Shown here: positions 19,505 to 29,797 of the stretch, piece by piece
How the letters are laid out: each line of letters opens with the position of its first letter
Numbering within the stretch: position 1 is the first letter of the stretch
Assembly (NCBI GenBank): GCA_034336665.1
Contig: JAPFBE010000033.1
Location: 3,224,001-3,288,000, forward strand
DNA: 64,000 nt
DNA from: Luscinia megarhynchos
Lineage: Eukaryota; Chordata; Aves; Passeriformes; Turdidae
Reading direction: 5' to 3'
Notes under the pieces: model-generated
What the model was told of the DNA's origin: nothing
What the model saw: only the letters and a program-made list of their open reading frames with translations
Databases searched by the model: none
Position numbers and translations under genes: made by a program

Positions 19505-22279
19505 CTCTCTGAGTTGGATGCCTCTTGGAGCTTACCAGCTCTCACATGTGGGACTCTGGGAACTGTTGCAAAAGTTGCCCATGGGACGGGGCTGATACTC
19601 CTGCCTCCTCGAGGGTCGGTCCTTTGCCCATTGAGAAATGCAAGGGCATTTGATATAATTCACTGAACTTGAGGGGGCTTTTTAAACAGGCACATATAAC
19701 TTTGTACATACTTTTATGTGTGTGCATATGTGAATTGATTTACACACCTTACAGCCTATAGCAAGTGTAGCCTGAATGTTGCCATCTCAGTTTTACTGCT
19801 ATGATTACAGTACACCCTATTGAATAATTTTCTAAGTATTAAATTAGTCAATGATTAAGGGGTGCTAAATCCTTAAGCTGTAAACTGTTCTGGGCTGAGT
19901 TTGGGCACAGTCAGACCTAGGCTTCATCAAGAGTTTAAAAAGAGAGGGGGTTTTCTTCCAAACCTTGTTACTCAACAAGAGGGTCTCCCTGTTACCCTTT
20001 TGCGTCCCCAGTTTCTGTACAAATAATTATAAAGTGATTCTAATACAATTTTCCTTTGTGTGCTTTATTTAGGCAGTGAGTACTAGAGTGGACCTGTCGT
20101 TGAACTTTGTTGTGCTTTTACAAATTTATATTAAACCTGCTTTTGCTGATGGTGATTTGTTAAATGACCTAAACCATTCACTCATGATAGTGTAAACTTT
20201 GAGTTTCTAGTTCCCATTTCACTCAAAATGCCCCTGCCCTTTGCCCCCATGGCCTGTCTATGTTGGGCCCTCAGGACTGAAATAGAAGCAAAAGAGCAGT
20301 GTCTGAGTTGCATGCAGTTTTCTCCCAAGGGAGCCAGGTCGAGGTCTGGAAAAGTTGAGGCTCCAGTTATGTATTGACACAGATAGAAATAAGTGGCCAC
20401 TAAATACAGAGACCATGAAAGGTTGCTCTGAAGCATATTTTTGAGAAAACACACCATCTTCCTGCAGTTCAAGATGTGTTCGCTTTTTGTCATACAGAGT
20501 CTGCTTCTTCCATCTCAGGAGGAGATTTGCTTTTTCTTGATTTCTTCTTCCTTATTTTTTTCCTAAGTATATGTCACAATTAAGAGATTTGCTCATGATG
20601 AGAAGCATCCACCTCTCCAAATTGTATAGCAAGGTGGAAATTTGAACAGTGATAAAAGATTGGGGGTTTGAAATAAGAAATGTCCAGCTAATCCTTCATT
20701 ATCTTCTTGGCAGATGGCCAGAAACCCTCTCCTATTTTAGGCAATAAAACACGATGTTTTATTTGTCTGTATTTGATTTTGATTTGGTCATCCCTCTTTA
20801 TCAGCTGGCATGGATCTGGTAGCTTGAGTAGAACAGAGTTGCTTCCAGAAACTAACAATCCTTACCAGAAACCAAAGGAAAAAGTGTGTTTTGTACTTGG
20901 TATATTAATATCACCTGTTTAATTGCTGTATACTCTGTTAGCACTAAACAAAATGGGCAAAGTTTGGCAAAAATATTAGAAATATACATCGGAACTCCCT
21001 TTCTTATGTGTATCTCTACTGAAAAAGATCTCTACTGAGTAGGACCTAACCTGATGTGACTTCCATCATGCAAAACTAGAACTGCATTAGATGCCCAGTA
21101 TATATTTCTAACAAACCTGAATCAGTGGGTATTTTTGGGTGTTTCGTGCTGGATTCATATTCCAATGTACCTGAGGCTTTGGTTGTGCAAGAATCAAATC
21201 CGGAAGCAGTTTGATTACTTTCTTGTTTTATAGTAAAGCTTAGTTGCTGGAGTACAGACAAGAGACTTTAGGAAGGGGAAGCGCCTATTTTTCATGCCTT
21301 ACATCTCCTTTGTACCCAAGCTGCCAAATATTACATGCAGCTATTAGCTTGCGTACTGGTCTGACCCTTGAAAGGGCAGCCTATTGCAGTCAACGGGACT
21401 GCTTGGTTGAGTTGGTGGTTTTTTAAATTCTTGCAGTCTGGGCAGGGGGTCTTACTAGTTTGGACTTTGTGCTCAAGACAGTGTTGACAATGGGACTTTA
21501 TAAATAGAAGTGACTCAGTCTTGGTTTTACAGCCCTTAACCAATATCAGACTGACTTCAAACTTAGAAAACATTGTGTTGCTTATTCCTTTTGGACTAGG
21601 TAGAATAAATGAACTTGCCATCATGACAAGTAACAAGCTCAGCACTTTTCAGCACTTTCTAGCACTTTCTTTGCAGCACAGAAGCTGTGCTATTTTACCT
21701 GACTATGCTGTCTTCAATACATAGACTCATGGGCAGAGAAGAGCTACAGAATGTCCTTGAATGTGCATACATTTGGACAGGCTGCTCTTCTGCAATTAAA
21801 CCACAGCACTTACAAACCAGTCACTCCTTTGAAGTGCATTTTCTTGATACACTCGAAGCTCAGAGATGAACCTTATTTCCTCCCCAGAAGAGATATGATT
21901 GCAGCAGTTTATTGATAAAGCAAGCTACTGAGGCAGAGTCAGGAAACTTCTTTAGATTTCCACTGTACTTGCTAAAGGCAGAGGATCCTTGCAGGTCTAT
22001 GGCACTGCCAGTGAGGGTTTTTTTGTGAATGTTACACCTGAGTCCATATGAATGCTTGGCCTGCTTTTGGGTGGGGGAGGGATTACTGGTGAAGAAGAGA
22101 AGAAAGCCAAGCTAAGTATCTTGTACCAAATCTTCCCAAGCTTTGGGGAACTTTTCACCCTGCGCTTCTGTTTATCTGAACTTGTAGCTCTGTAATAGTG
22201 GTGGGTGTTTTTGCACCACTTAATTAGTGGTTTGTCTCAGTCTCTTCTGCTTTCGGTCAGAGACAGGATTAAAAAATAC
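19505..22279. other. 2.8 kb without a recognised gene or repeat
   Basis: AT-rich, ordinary complexity. The open frames are all short and lack motifs. It is probably unique host DNA or very old repeats. Confidence 0.5.
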
Positions 22280-22720
22280 ATGAAGGAAATGGATTTTCTC
22301 GTGTTCGGGCTTGGTTGTTTATTAAAACTTATCAAAAGTACAGAGCATTCAGCAACACTTCTAGCCACCTGCTAGAAGTGAGCAAAATGGAGACCAATCC
22401 AGCTGCTACAAGATCTCTTAAAGCTAAACAGTCCAGTAGAGAATTAACACCTATATTATTTATACTTTTAACCCAATAACTAAATTCCCATGGCCCTCAG
22501 TGTGACACTAACTGAACAACCAGAAGCTACTACCTGAAACCCATGAAGAAGGGAGATGAACACCAAAAGAGACACCACTCAAAATCCTCCATCTTGTCCC
22601 ATACCTATTACTATATTATAAACCCCTCAGGACCTGAGATTGCACCACTTGCCCTGAACCGGAGCTCTGGCCTGGCTAAGGTGGATGCTTGCGGGCCAAG
22701 GACTGTTTGTAGCTGTGCCT
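22280..22720 (-). repeat. Possible antisense solo LTR
   Basis: On the minus strand there is a TATA-like TTATAATATAG near 22605-22620 and AATAAA at 22318-22323, about 290 bp apart, in the order expected for an LTR promoter and poly(A) signal. No ends or duplication could be fixed. Confidence 0.35.
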
Positions 22721-23925
22721 GGTGCTCGTCATGGTACACTGCTTGGTACTGGTTATCGCACCCTGGCCCTGGACCTGCGTCATGGGGCTACGATCTCCAC
22801 ATACAATAGTCCATAAATCTCCCCACCTTTTGGCCAGAGGCCACTCGCTTCGGAAAAGGACTATAAAAAGTGACTTTCTTAGACAAGACTTTGGAGATCT
22901 CTTTCTCCCCAACGGATTGAAGGCGCATCTCATCGGATGTCTGTGTGTGTGTGTAACTTTATAAAATCTGTATTTCTAGCCCCTGTGGTTGTAAATATTA
23001 ATCAAAAATAACCAATGCATGAAATAAGAACTATCTTCAGAAATCAGATCACAGCTGTCTCACAGTATTTCTTTCCCTGTTTTTTGCTGTTCTGTTGATG
23101 ATCCTGGTTTTTCTTTGTTTTTATAAGCATTGACTATTGGGCAAGCCAGAAAATTTATGTCAGCACAGATTGCCATGATAGATTGGTTCTAAGTATCAAA
23201 GGATTTGTGAATGAAAAACAAAACTAAACTCTGCAAAATAGAAAAATGTGTCAAATAAGCAGTTGCCTAATTCATTTTACAAGAGTTATTTAATTCTTAT
23301 AACTAATGTGCAAATACTTAGCTTTCCTTTCCTTGTTTTGCTGTTTCATCCATGAGTGCTATCTGATCAGTTTCTTGCAAAAAAAACACTGTGCAAACAA
23401 ACAGCTTTACACAGGCAACTTCTGTGAATTTGTATTCTGTGTGATAGAATCCTGATTTTTAAGACAAGTCAGATTTTTTCTTAATTATTTTCATATTAGA
23501 TTCCATAGAAATTTAAAGTCACATAATGCTTATCAATACTGTAATTGATAAGAATCTGAATGAGGATATATTTGACGTATAATTTCACATGCATTTAATT
23601 TCATGAAAAAGCCATGTTACTATTGCTAGCAGTAAAATTAGCATAATTAGATAATTAGTGTACAATAGCAGACAATGATACATGCTATACTGGAAGAAAC
23701 ATTTGTACTTAGATTTTATATATGGATAAAAATCAAAAACATTTGCCGGGGTATTTCTCCCTTTCTCCCTCTTCCCGCATCCCCCAACTTACCACTCTGT
23801 TGCAATGCTTTTATTCTAGTGCATATTATCAAAATAATTTGAATGTTTGTCAGCATCTTGTGGCACAGTAATAGGTTTTCTTAAAGTTGCATTCAGAATC
23901 AATTCCTCTTACACTTCTTTCTTCA
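22721..23925. other. 1.2 kb without a recognised gene
   Basis: A TATAAAA element at 22863-22870 in a GC-rich context may be another old LTR promoter. After 22960 the sequence is AT-rich and featureless. Confidence 0.4.
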
Positions 23926-24036
23926 TTTGTCCGTCCCTGGAGATATTCAAGGCCAGGCTGGATGGGGCTCTGATCAACCTGGTCTGGTGGAAGGTGTCTC
24001 TGCCTGTGGCAGAGGGGTTAGGACTTGGTCCCTTCC
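23926..24036 (+). repeat. CR1 LINE 3' tail, left part
   Basis: It carries the well-known CR1 end (CAAGGCCAGGCTGGATGGGG followed by AACCTGGTCT and GTGGAAGGTGTC). It is interrupted at 24036 and resumes at 24431 with TTCCAACTC..CATTCTATGA. Confidence 0.88.
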
Positions 24037-24424
24037 TGTGGACACCACTGAAGGCCCAGGAAGGGTTTACTAGGCCTTTTCCAGGTTCTGAGCTCTTTTC
24101 CTCTTTTCTCAGGCTGGAAAACTTTTTTTCCCAGGCTGAGACAGTTTCTCAGCTCCAGCCTGAGCCTTTCCCAGGATGATGACTTTCTGGTAAAAAGAAA
24201 GGAATAAATAAACAGAGATTAGCACTTGGTGTTGACTGAGAAACAGTTCTCGTGCTACATGACAGGAGATGTTTTCTCCTATTGTCCAATGGACTGCTGT
24301 CCTGTTCAAGAATTGCAAACCACACTATAAATACGGTTTGGTTTTTCAATAAATGCTTCTTTAGCCTCACACACTCAAAGAAGTCCTTGTTGTTACTACA
24401 TGCGACTCTCAGCGTACTGCAGCA
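24037..24424 (+). repeat. Class II solo LTR inside the CR1 tail (388 bp)
   Basis: It starts TGTGGACACC and ends TGCAGCA, with the 6-bp duplication CCTTCC at 24031-24036 and 24425-24430. A TATA element (CTATAAATAC) lies near 24325 and AATAAA near 24349. Joining the flanks regenerates a normal CR1 end, which confirms the boundaries. Confidence 0.88.
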
Positions 24425-24452
24425 CCTTCCAACTCAAATCATTCTATGAATT
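24425..24452 (+). repeat. CR1 LINE 3' tail, right part
   Basis: It begins with the CCTTCC duplication and continues AACTCAAATCATTCTATGAA, the usual CR1 terminus. Confidence 0.85.
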
Positions 24453-24490
24453 ATTTCTGAGTATAGGATGTACAGAAATTTCTCTTTTTG

Positions 24491-24900
24491 TGTGGCAGTA
24501 CAGACTGGATTGTACTGGGCAAATAATTTGGCTATAAATAAGAAACCCAGCCTGGTTCCATAAACTCGCCCCTGTCACAGTACAAGCTGGCTTGTTACTG
24601 GGCAACTGATTTAGCCATATATGGGAAAAGCAGCCTGGTGGGACAGACAGTCCTCCAGGGAACAGGGGTAGGACAAGATTTGGAACCAGACAGGGATTTG
24701 ACCCAATGGGTTGCTGCCTGGCTGCAGAGGCTATTGGTCAGAGAGCTGGGCAGCCTAAACTTTGAACCAATCACAAGTGCTTGCCGAGGAACATTAAGAA
24801 GGCTATTTAAGGTGCAGTGGAGAACAATAAAGTGCTTTTAGTCACGTGGATCACAGAGTGCTTGTGTCGCTGTCTCAAACCTGGCACCATCCATGTTACA
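24491..24900 (+). repeat. 5' LTR of an alpharetrovirus-like/class II ERV (410 bp)
   Basis: It starts TGTGGCAGTAC and ends ATGTTACA. A TATTTAA element lies at 24803-24809 and AATAAA at 24825-24830, and a primer site follows. Its U3 contains an imperfect tandem duplication (24496-24555 and 24578-24638). Confidence 0.8.
24496..24638 (+). repeat. U3 tandem duplication, unit about 60 bp, period about 82 bp
   Basis: Both units run from CAGTACA to CAGCCTGG with GTACTGGGCAA-like and TATA-like cores. Such duplications often carry enhancer elements in retroviral U3 regions. Confidence 0.65.
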
Positions 24901-24902
24901 AT

Positions 24903-24920
24903 TGGTGACCTCCGACGTGG
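24903..24920 (+). other. Primer binding site, tRNA-Trp-like
   Basis: TGGTGACCTCCGACGTGG is close, with one inserted base and end changes, to the tRNA-Trp primer site used by avian alpharetroviruses. Confidence 0.65.
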
Positions 24921-25073
24921 TTTCAACATTTAGCCACACCTGCAAAGGCAGGGAAAGACAGAAATCCGTCAAGAAAAAGAGAGGGGAGGAAATTCTAGTC
25001 TATGAGCTAGGGAAGAAACTCCCAGAAAGAGGCAGGAAACAGCTGGCCGAGAGCCAGGATCGTCCAAGAGATG

Positions 25074-26055
25074 GGAGAAAATTTTAGCCGAGAGCTAAGG
25101 AAAACATGCGAGGATACATCTCCACAGAAAAGCATCCAGTAATCCATGTATGGACCAATTTTTTACAAGGATGAGAGATACATTATGAAGAAAAATCGCT
25201 TTTTGATTCAATATCATGGACAAAAGGTGAAGGAATAAAACTAACTAATGAAACTGCATTTGATATAAATAATTGGATTAAAATTGGAGAACAAATATTA
25301 AATGCTGCTTTAAAAGGTGATAAAAATGCAATTAAGGCTTTAAGCCTTGGAGAATTATCTTAAAGTTGCTAAAAGAGATAAAAGCCAATTTGTCTAGCAG
25401 CAGCATGGAAGTAAATGTGCTTACTTAATGCAGAGACTTTACTGACTGGCAAACCCTTAGTAGCCGGCTCAGAGACCCCTAATCCATCCCAAACTGCTGG
25501 GGGGGGGGGGGGGGTTGCTGAGGAAAAAACCCCAAATGGCGGCGACAGCATGGCAGGAGAAGAAAAGTCCCAGGAAGATTCCCAAGATGACGGTAGCCTC
25601 ATGGTCACCGGTGGGAAAAAAGAAACCCAGCCTTCCTCTTGGAACATGGGTTCGCCCCCAGCCCATACCTGGTGGCGCGTGCCTCCTACTCCGACCACAC
25701 CCTGGTGGGAGGTACCCCCTCCTTTGACTCAGCCATGGTGGGTGGTTCCCCCGATTACGGTCCAGCCTCAGAGGAGCGAGGTCCGGACCCCACTCTAGCC
25801 TTTGGAGGGCGTGACTTCACCCCAGCAAGCAAGCCTGCCTCCACCTCCAGTCACCATGGAAACTCCTGCCAACAACTGCCCAGAGAGGGGAAATCCCAAT
25901 GACGTCATATTAGGAGCGCCTTTGGACACACTGAGAGGCCCACATGAACCAGGAAATAAAAACACCAAAGCTCCAAACTCACCTTCTGCTTCAAATAACC
26001 AACGTCCCTTTACAAATACTTATTTACTTACACAACAACTTATCTCCCTGAAATA
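25074..26055 (+). pseudogene. gag: gag remnant: matrix and Pro/Trp-rich linker
   Basis: The ATG at 25074 starts M-G-E-N-F-S-R-E-L-R-K-T, a myristoylation-type matrix start. The matrix continues in shifted frames to about 25365. Then a frame (25415-25798) encodes a Pro-rich linker with P-W-W-E-V-P-P and P-W-W-V-V-P-P repeats. A run of about 16 G at 25499-25514 lies in it. Capsid is not recognisable and no 3' LTR was found in the window. Confidence 0.65.
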
Positions 26056-26544
26056 ACCTTGAACCCCTCTAAGATTCCCCAAACTTATAATTTTTCTCTC
26101 ATCACCCTCATACATATAAAACCTCAACCATAGAGCAACACATAAACGATCTTCAAAGGTCCTGCTACAAGGCTTTTACTTTGCCCTGTTATCAAGCCAA
26201 TCTAATCAGTTTCTCAGATCTCTCAGGTAGTGTTTTTCTATTTAGCAGCTAAACACCCCAGATCAGCCCAACCATTCATGCCTCAAGGGTGTATTGGGGT
26301 TTCAGGTTCTCTGCACCTCACCTTTATGCAGATCCTGCACCAACCTTTTAACTGTTCTAACCCTCAATATAATTAAGATTCCTGTAGGCAGTCAGAGATG
26401 GGATGAGTGCAGTACTACCTTGGAGTTAGGCTTTTGCAGTCATAATTACAGGAAAATTTCTCTCCTCTTTGTTTACTTAATTCCTCGTTTTAACCCCAAA
26501 GTAGCTAAGCGTCCCCTTTTTCCGGGCCTTCACTTAGACTCCAG
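26056..26544. other. Unassigned left flank of gERV-3
   Basis: It may be the continuation of the decayed class II element. It ends with TCCAG (26540-26544), the target duplication of gERV-3. Confidence 0.45.
26540..26544. repeat. Target site duplication TCCAG, left copy
   Basis: The same five bases follow the other LTR at 35736-35740. Confidence 0.88.
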
Positions 26545-27100
26545 TGTTATAAATGAGCACAATGGGCCATCTCATACCAATCAAAATAATCAATTTATTA
26601 TTGTAGAAAAGAGAAAGCAAAGTTGCAGCGCTGGGCGGCAGGGGAGTCACCGCTCCACCAACTGCCGCGCCCACCCCTCTTAGTTCGTCCCTTTTAAGTT
26701 GTTCGGTTTCCGGATTACGTGTTCTTCTTCTAGTAATTTTGCGCATGCTCCTCCAGTTGCTAGGGGGTCTTCTTCTGCCTTCTGGTGGTCGAGGGATGAA
26801 GGTGAGGAGTCTTCCTCAGCCTTGTCCTGCTGACCCCTTCTCCTTATAAGGTGATCCGGCGGTTCCTTGGAAACTTACTGGCACTTAAAGCGATATGTGA
26901 TTTATGCAAGCAAAGCAAAACAATTAACAACATCCTGGCCTTACTTTCAAGGTCTGTCAGGCTAGCAAAGCAAAACAATTAACAACATCTTGGCAAGCAA
27001 AGCAAAGCAATAAAACAATTTACGACATCCTGGCCCCACAGGCCCAGGCGATATCTTTTCAAGGTCTGTCAGGCGAACAAAAGGTTCCTTATCTATCACA
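26545..27100 (-). repeat. 3' LTR of gERV-3 (556 bp)
   Basis: In sense it starts TGTGATAG and ends ATAACA. On the minus strand TATA (CTTATAAGGA) lies at 26841-26850 and AATAAA at 26594-26599. It is near-identical to the 5' LTR. Confidence 0.95.
26906..27034 (-). repeat. Three direct repeats in gERV-3 U3
   Basis: The plus strand shows three copies of an AGCAAAGCAAA..CAATT..ACAWC..TGGC unit (about 26906-26940, 26964-26993, 26994-27034). They lie upstream of the TATA element in the LTR sense direction, where enhancers sit. The 5' LTR has the same three. Confidence 0.7.
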
Positions 27101-27114
27101 ATCCCCCCTTTTTC
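27101..27114 (-). other. Polypurine tract of gERV-3
   Basis: The minus strand reads GAAAAAGGGGGGAT immediately before the 3' LTR. Confidence 0.85.
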
Positions 27115-27120
27115 TATATT

Positions 27121-29169
27121 TTACTTTTGTTCGCTAAATCTTTGTAATTCTCTTCTGCTTAATTCTAAATAGTCTTCTGTTTTTTCCCCATTTAAAGTTT
27201 CATATTTTGCTCTTATAAGCATCAAGTGGGCAGCTTCAAGCCTTCCTTTCACTATGTTAATAAGTTTGTTGAAAATGCATGGCCCGAATGTTAGTGTCAA
27301 AATGAACAATACTAATGGTCTTGCTATGGTGGATAAGAGGGTTGTTAGCCAAGGGGAGTGGACAAACCAGGATTCATACCAACTTTGTTGTGCTTCCCGT
27401 TCCCTTTTCCTTTGCTCTAGTTGTTTCCGTAACTCTGCCATGGTGTCAATCACAATTCCTGTATGGTCTGTGTAAGTACAACATTCTTCTCTTAGATCCA
27501 CACAGAGCCCCCCTTGTTGTAAAAACAAGAGATCTAACCCTCTGCGATTTTGTAATACTACCTCTGATAGAGATCTTACCGATTTTACTAGCCCATCTAT
27601 TGCCTTTTCAATTCTACTTAGGTCTTCATCTACTGAAATTCTCAAGTTTCTGATCCCTTGTTGTTGATTTGCCAAGGATGCTACCCCAGTTCCTATTCCT
27701 GCTCCTCCGACACTTAGCAATACTGCCACTGTGAGTGCTGTAAACGGTTCTCTTTTCACTAAGTGATGTTCAGGGATAATTTGGTGTTCATACACATAAT
27801 CCTTTGGATGATATGATATTCGGGGAATAATGAGAACCTGTATACAGTATTCCGATGTCTCATTGAAGTTTCTGATGTCTAGGCATGGGGTAACTCCTAG
27901 GTTATTGCAAATCCATTTTGTATTAGCTGCAGGGATAAGCCATTGAGCAGGTTTCCGCGGGTCGGAGATGGACATTTTAACTTGACAGAGATGGTCTTTT
28001 TCTATGGGTATATTTCCCACACATCTCCCTTTTCCCCTCACCTGAGCCAGTGATAACCCAGGTGTATTTTCTTTTCCCTTTTTCCATAAGCACTCCCTGG
28101 GGTTTGTTCCGTTGACTCGCTTAGATTTTGCGGGAGACCCTAAGGCTTCATAAAAGGGTGGTCTTATCATGTAGCATAACCAGCATCCTTTTGTTAAATT
28201 AGGATGAGTATTATTCAGGACCCCAAATGTGGCTTGCATTACTTTCCACAACGCACCATATTCTGGGGTGGACTGAGGCTCACGTGACCAATTAAAAGAT
28301 TTATTCCTTCCCTCAGTCTTGTTAGTTTCTAGGGTTACATTGTCAACTAATTCCGTGCTATTCCCCTCTTCTTCATTGTTGATAACTGGGTTTGGTCCCA
28401 TAGGTACTGGGTCATGTAGGACTGGCTCTTTTTTTATGAGAAAATGTCCTCCCCGATCTCTTCGGGGTTCCCATAACCTAGCTCCCCAAGTTTTACCAAT
28501 CACCCATACTGTATCCCTGAGCTTGTCCTTGGTGATATTAATCTGTATTCCTTGGCAGTCACCAGGATTTCCCACCCCGGAGTCGGAGCCTATATCAGGG
28601 GGAGTGCAACCCTTAGGTCTCCACCCCACAGTCAGGTATGGATCCTTTCCTCCTCCTGGGGGAAACCCGTGAGCCACCGTTTCGCATCCCCAATATCCAC
28701 AATAATATTCCCCTGGGTAATTACAATAGCCTTTTCCCGGATTGGATGCAGGGCAAAAATAAAACCCCTTCTTATTTAAGCAAGGTTGTGTTTGAATAAT
28801 GTCACAGAGCTGACAATCAAACGAGGGGCTTCCTGAGGTCACTACTGTTTGAATAATTTTCTGATCTTCCCACCTTATCAGTGACCATCTAAAGGGTTCG
28901 TGACTGGCCTCTGCCGACCCAATAACAAGCCCCACAAGTCCTCCCATTATACATAATTTTAGAGCTAGGGGATGCTCACTGCCAGAATTAATTTGGGTTT
29001 TAACAATTTTCTCTGCCCTATTTCCCATGCTGTCTCCCCTCCGGCCTTGGGTTTCCAAGAGTTTAGGTGCCATATCGGTGTTTATACTTGGTGGAGGTTC
29101 CCTTTCCCCACCACTTACCCTTCTGCCTCGCCCGCCAACCAGGTTGCTACTAGTTGCGGGGTAACCCAT
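27121..29169 (-). CDS. env: Envelope glycoprotein, intact open frame (gERV-3)
   Basis: This is a retroviral class I fusion glycoprotein that would sit in the membrane as SU/TM. An ATG at 29169 gives 682 codons; the open frame extends two codons further to a GTG. A long leader has a hydrophobic signal core at about residues 71-88. SU has about ten N-X-S/T sites and a C-W-L-C motif near residue 330. The K-R cleavage site at about 472-473 is followed by a Gly-rich hydrophobic fusion peptide. TM has a Q-N-R-R-G-L-D-L-L-containing stretch and C-x6-C-C at about 556-564, then a membrane anchor near 607-631 and a roughly 50-residue tail. All hallmarks of gamma-type Env are present without a stop. Its start overlaps the accessory ORF by 20 nt. 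Confidence 0.95.
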   Translation of the reverse strand: MGYPATSSNLVGGRGRRVSGGEREPPPSINTDMAPKLLETQGRRGDSMGNRAEKIVKTQINSGSEHPLALKLCIMGGLVGLVIGSAEASHEPFRWSLIRWEDQKIIQTVVTSGSPSFDCQLCDIIQTQPCLNKKGFYFCPASNPGKGYCNYPGEYYCGYWGCETVAHGFPPGGGKDPYLTVGWRPKGCTPPDIGSDSGVGNPGDCQGIQINITKDKLRDTVWVIGKTWGARLWEPRRDRGGHFLIKKEPVLHDPVPMGPNPVINNEEEGNSTELVDNVTLETNKTEGRNKSFNWSREPQSTPEYGALWKVMQATFGVLNNTHPNLTKGCWLCYMIRPPFYEALGSPAKSKRVNGTNPRECLWKKGKENTPGLSLAQVRGKGRCVGNIPIEKDHLCQVKMSISDPRKPAQWLIPAANTKWICNNLGVTPCLDIRNFNETSEYCIQVLIIPRISYHPKDYVYEHQIIPEHHLVKREPFTALTVAVLLSVGGAGIGTGVASLANQQQGIRNLRISVDEDLSRIEKAIDGLVKSVRSLSEVVLQNRRGLDLLFLQQGGLCVDLREECCTYTDHTGIVIDTMAELRKQLEQRKREREAQQSWYESWFVHSPWLTTLLSTIARPLVLFILTLTFGPCIFNKLINIVKGRLEAAHLMLIRAKYETLNGEKTEDYLELSRRELQRFSEQK

Positions 29170-29797
29170 CTTCACGGCAGCAAGGATATTCTTCAGGGGT
29201 GGGATTCACTCCTCTTTTCCACTTTCTTTCCCTGGAGTGCCAACTCCTTTCTTTCAACGGTGGGGTATCACACCTGAGTTTCTTTACCTGTTTTCGGCAC
29301 TTTACTTCTACAATATCCGTATTAAATGGACCCGAAGGCTCGTTGGGGTGGTAACAATAAAGCTCAGGGTTAATGCCTTTGGAGAATATCTGCCACCAGG
29401 ACGGGGATCCCACTTTTAGCTCTCGAGCTGCTACCTTTTGGCTTAGGACCAAGGTAGTCAGCTCGCGCTGTTTCTCCCAACAAGGCTGACACACACTCCT
29501 AGGAGCCCTCCCCTTCTGGCAGTGGACCCACCACAGCTCTTTGCAAATTTTACAGCAAAAGCATACAAATGGATAGCAACAACAATCTAACCAACTAGAT
29601 GCCACCTTTATATCATTATGATTTACATTACCCTCCCCATGATACAGTTTTCCCTTATATTCCAACCTAACGGCCCGATAATAAGGTTGTTGTGCAAGTT
29701 CTTCTAAGTGTCCACAATATCCAGGTGACTCTGAAGTTCCTATGAGCTCTTTTTGTAATATCCAATTATCCCCTACCCAAATGTCCTCTGAGTCCAT
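29150..29797 (-). CDS. Cys-rich accessory protein between pol and env (gERV-3), intact
   Basis: I do not recognise a family. The ATG at 29797 follows the pol stop TAA with no gap, and the frame runs 215 codons. Around residues 70-106 is a Cys/His cluster with spacing C-F-x-C-x2-C-x6-H-C-x9-C-x2-C, which looks able to bind two metal ions. It is followed by a W-W-x-I-F-S-K-G region, a Y-C-Y-H-x-N-E-P block, a Lys/Arg-rich stretch (about 170-197) and a C-terminal C-C-R-E-D-G. The same landmarks occur in gERV-2 (8160-8745) and gERV-4 (about 51650-52245). No signal peptide or membrane helix is evident. The Cys cluster plus basic stretch recalls nucleic-acid-binding regulators of complex retroviruses, but that is inference. 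Confidence 0.85.
   Translation of the reverse strand: MDSEDIWVGDNWILQKELIGTSESPGYCGHLEELAQQPYYRAVRLEYKGKLYHGEGNVNHNDIKVASSWLDCCCYPFVCFCCKICKELWWVHCQKGRAPRSVCQPCWEKQRELTTLVLSQKVAARELKVGSPSWWQIFSKGINPELYCYHPNEPSGPFNTDIVEVKCRKQVKKLRCDTPPLKERSWHSRERKWKRGVNPTPEEYPCCREDGLPRN

Noticed and set aside
19505..22279. Possible host gene in the repeat-poor stretch
   Set aside because: Checked both strands; only short frames without conserved motifs or a convincing exon series.
24496..24638. Possible CRISPR-like or satellite array
   Set aside because: Only two imperfect units inside an LTR U3.
25369..25727. Overlapping frames around the G-run at 25499-25514
   Set aside because: Only the 25415-25798 frame fits a gag linker; the others arise from the same Pro/Trp-rich repeat read in other phases.
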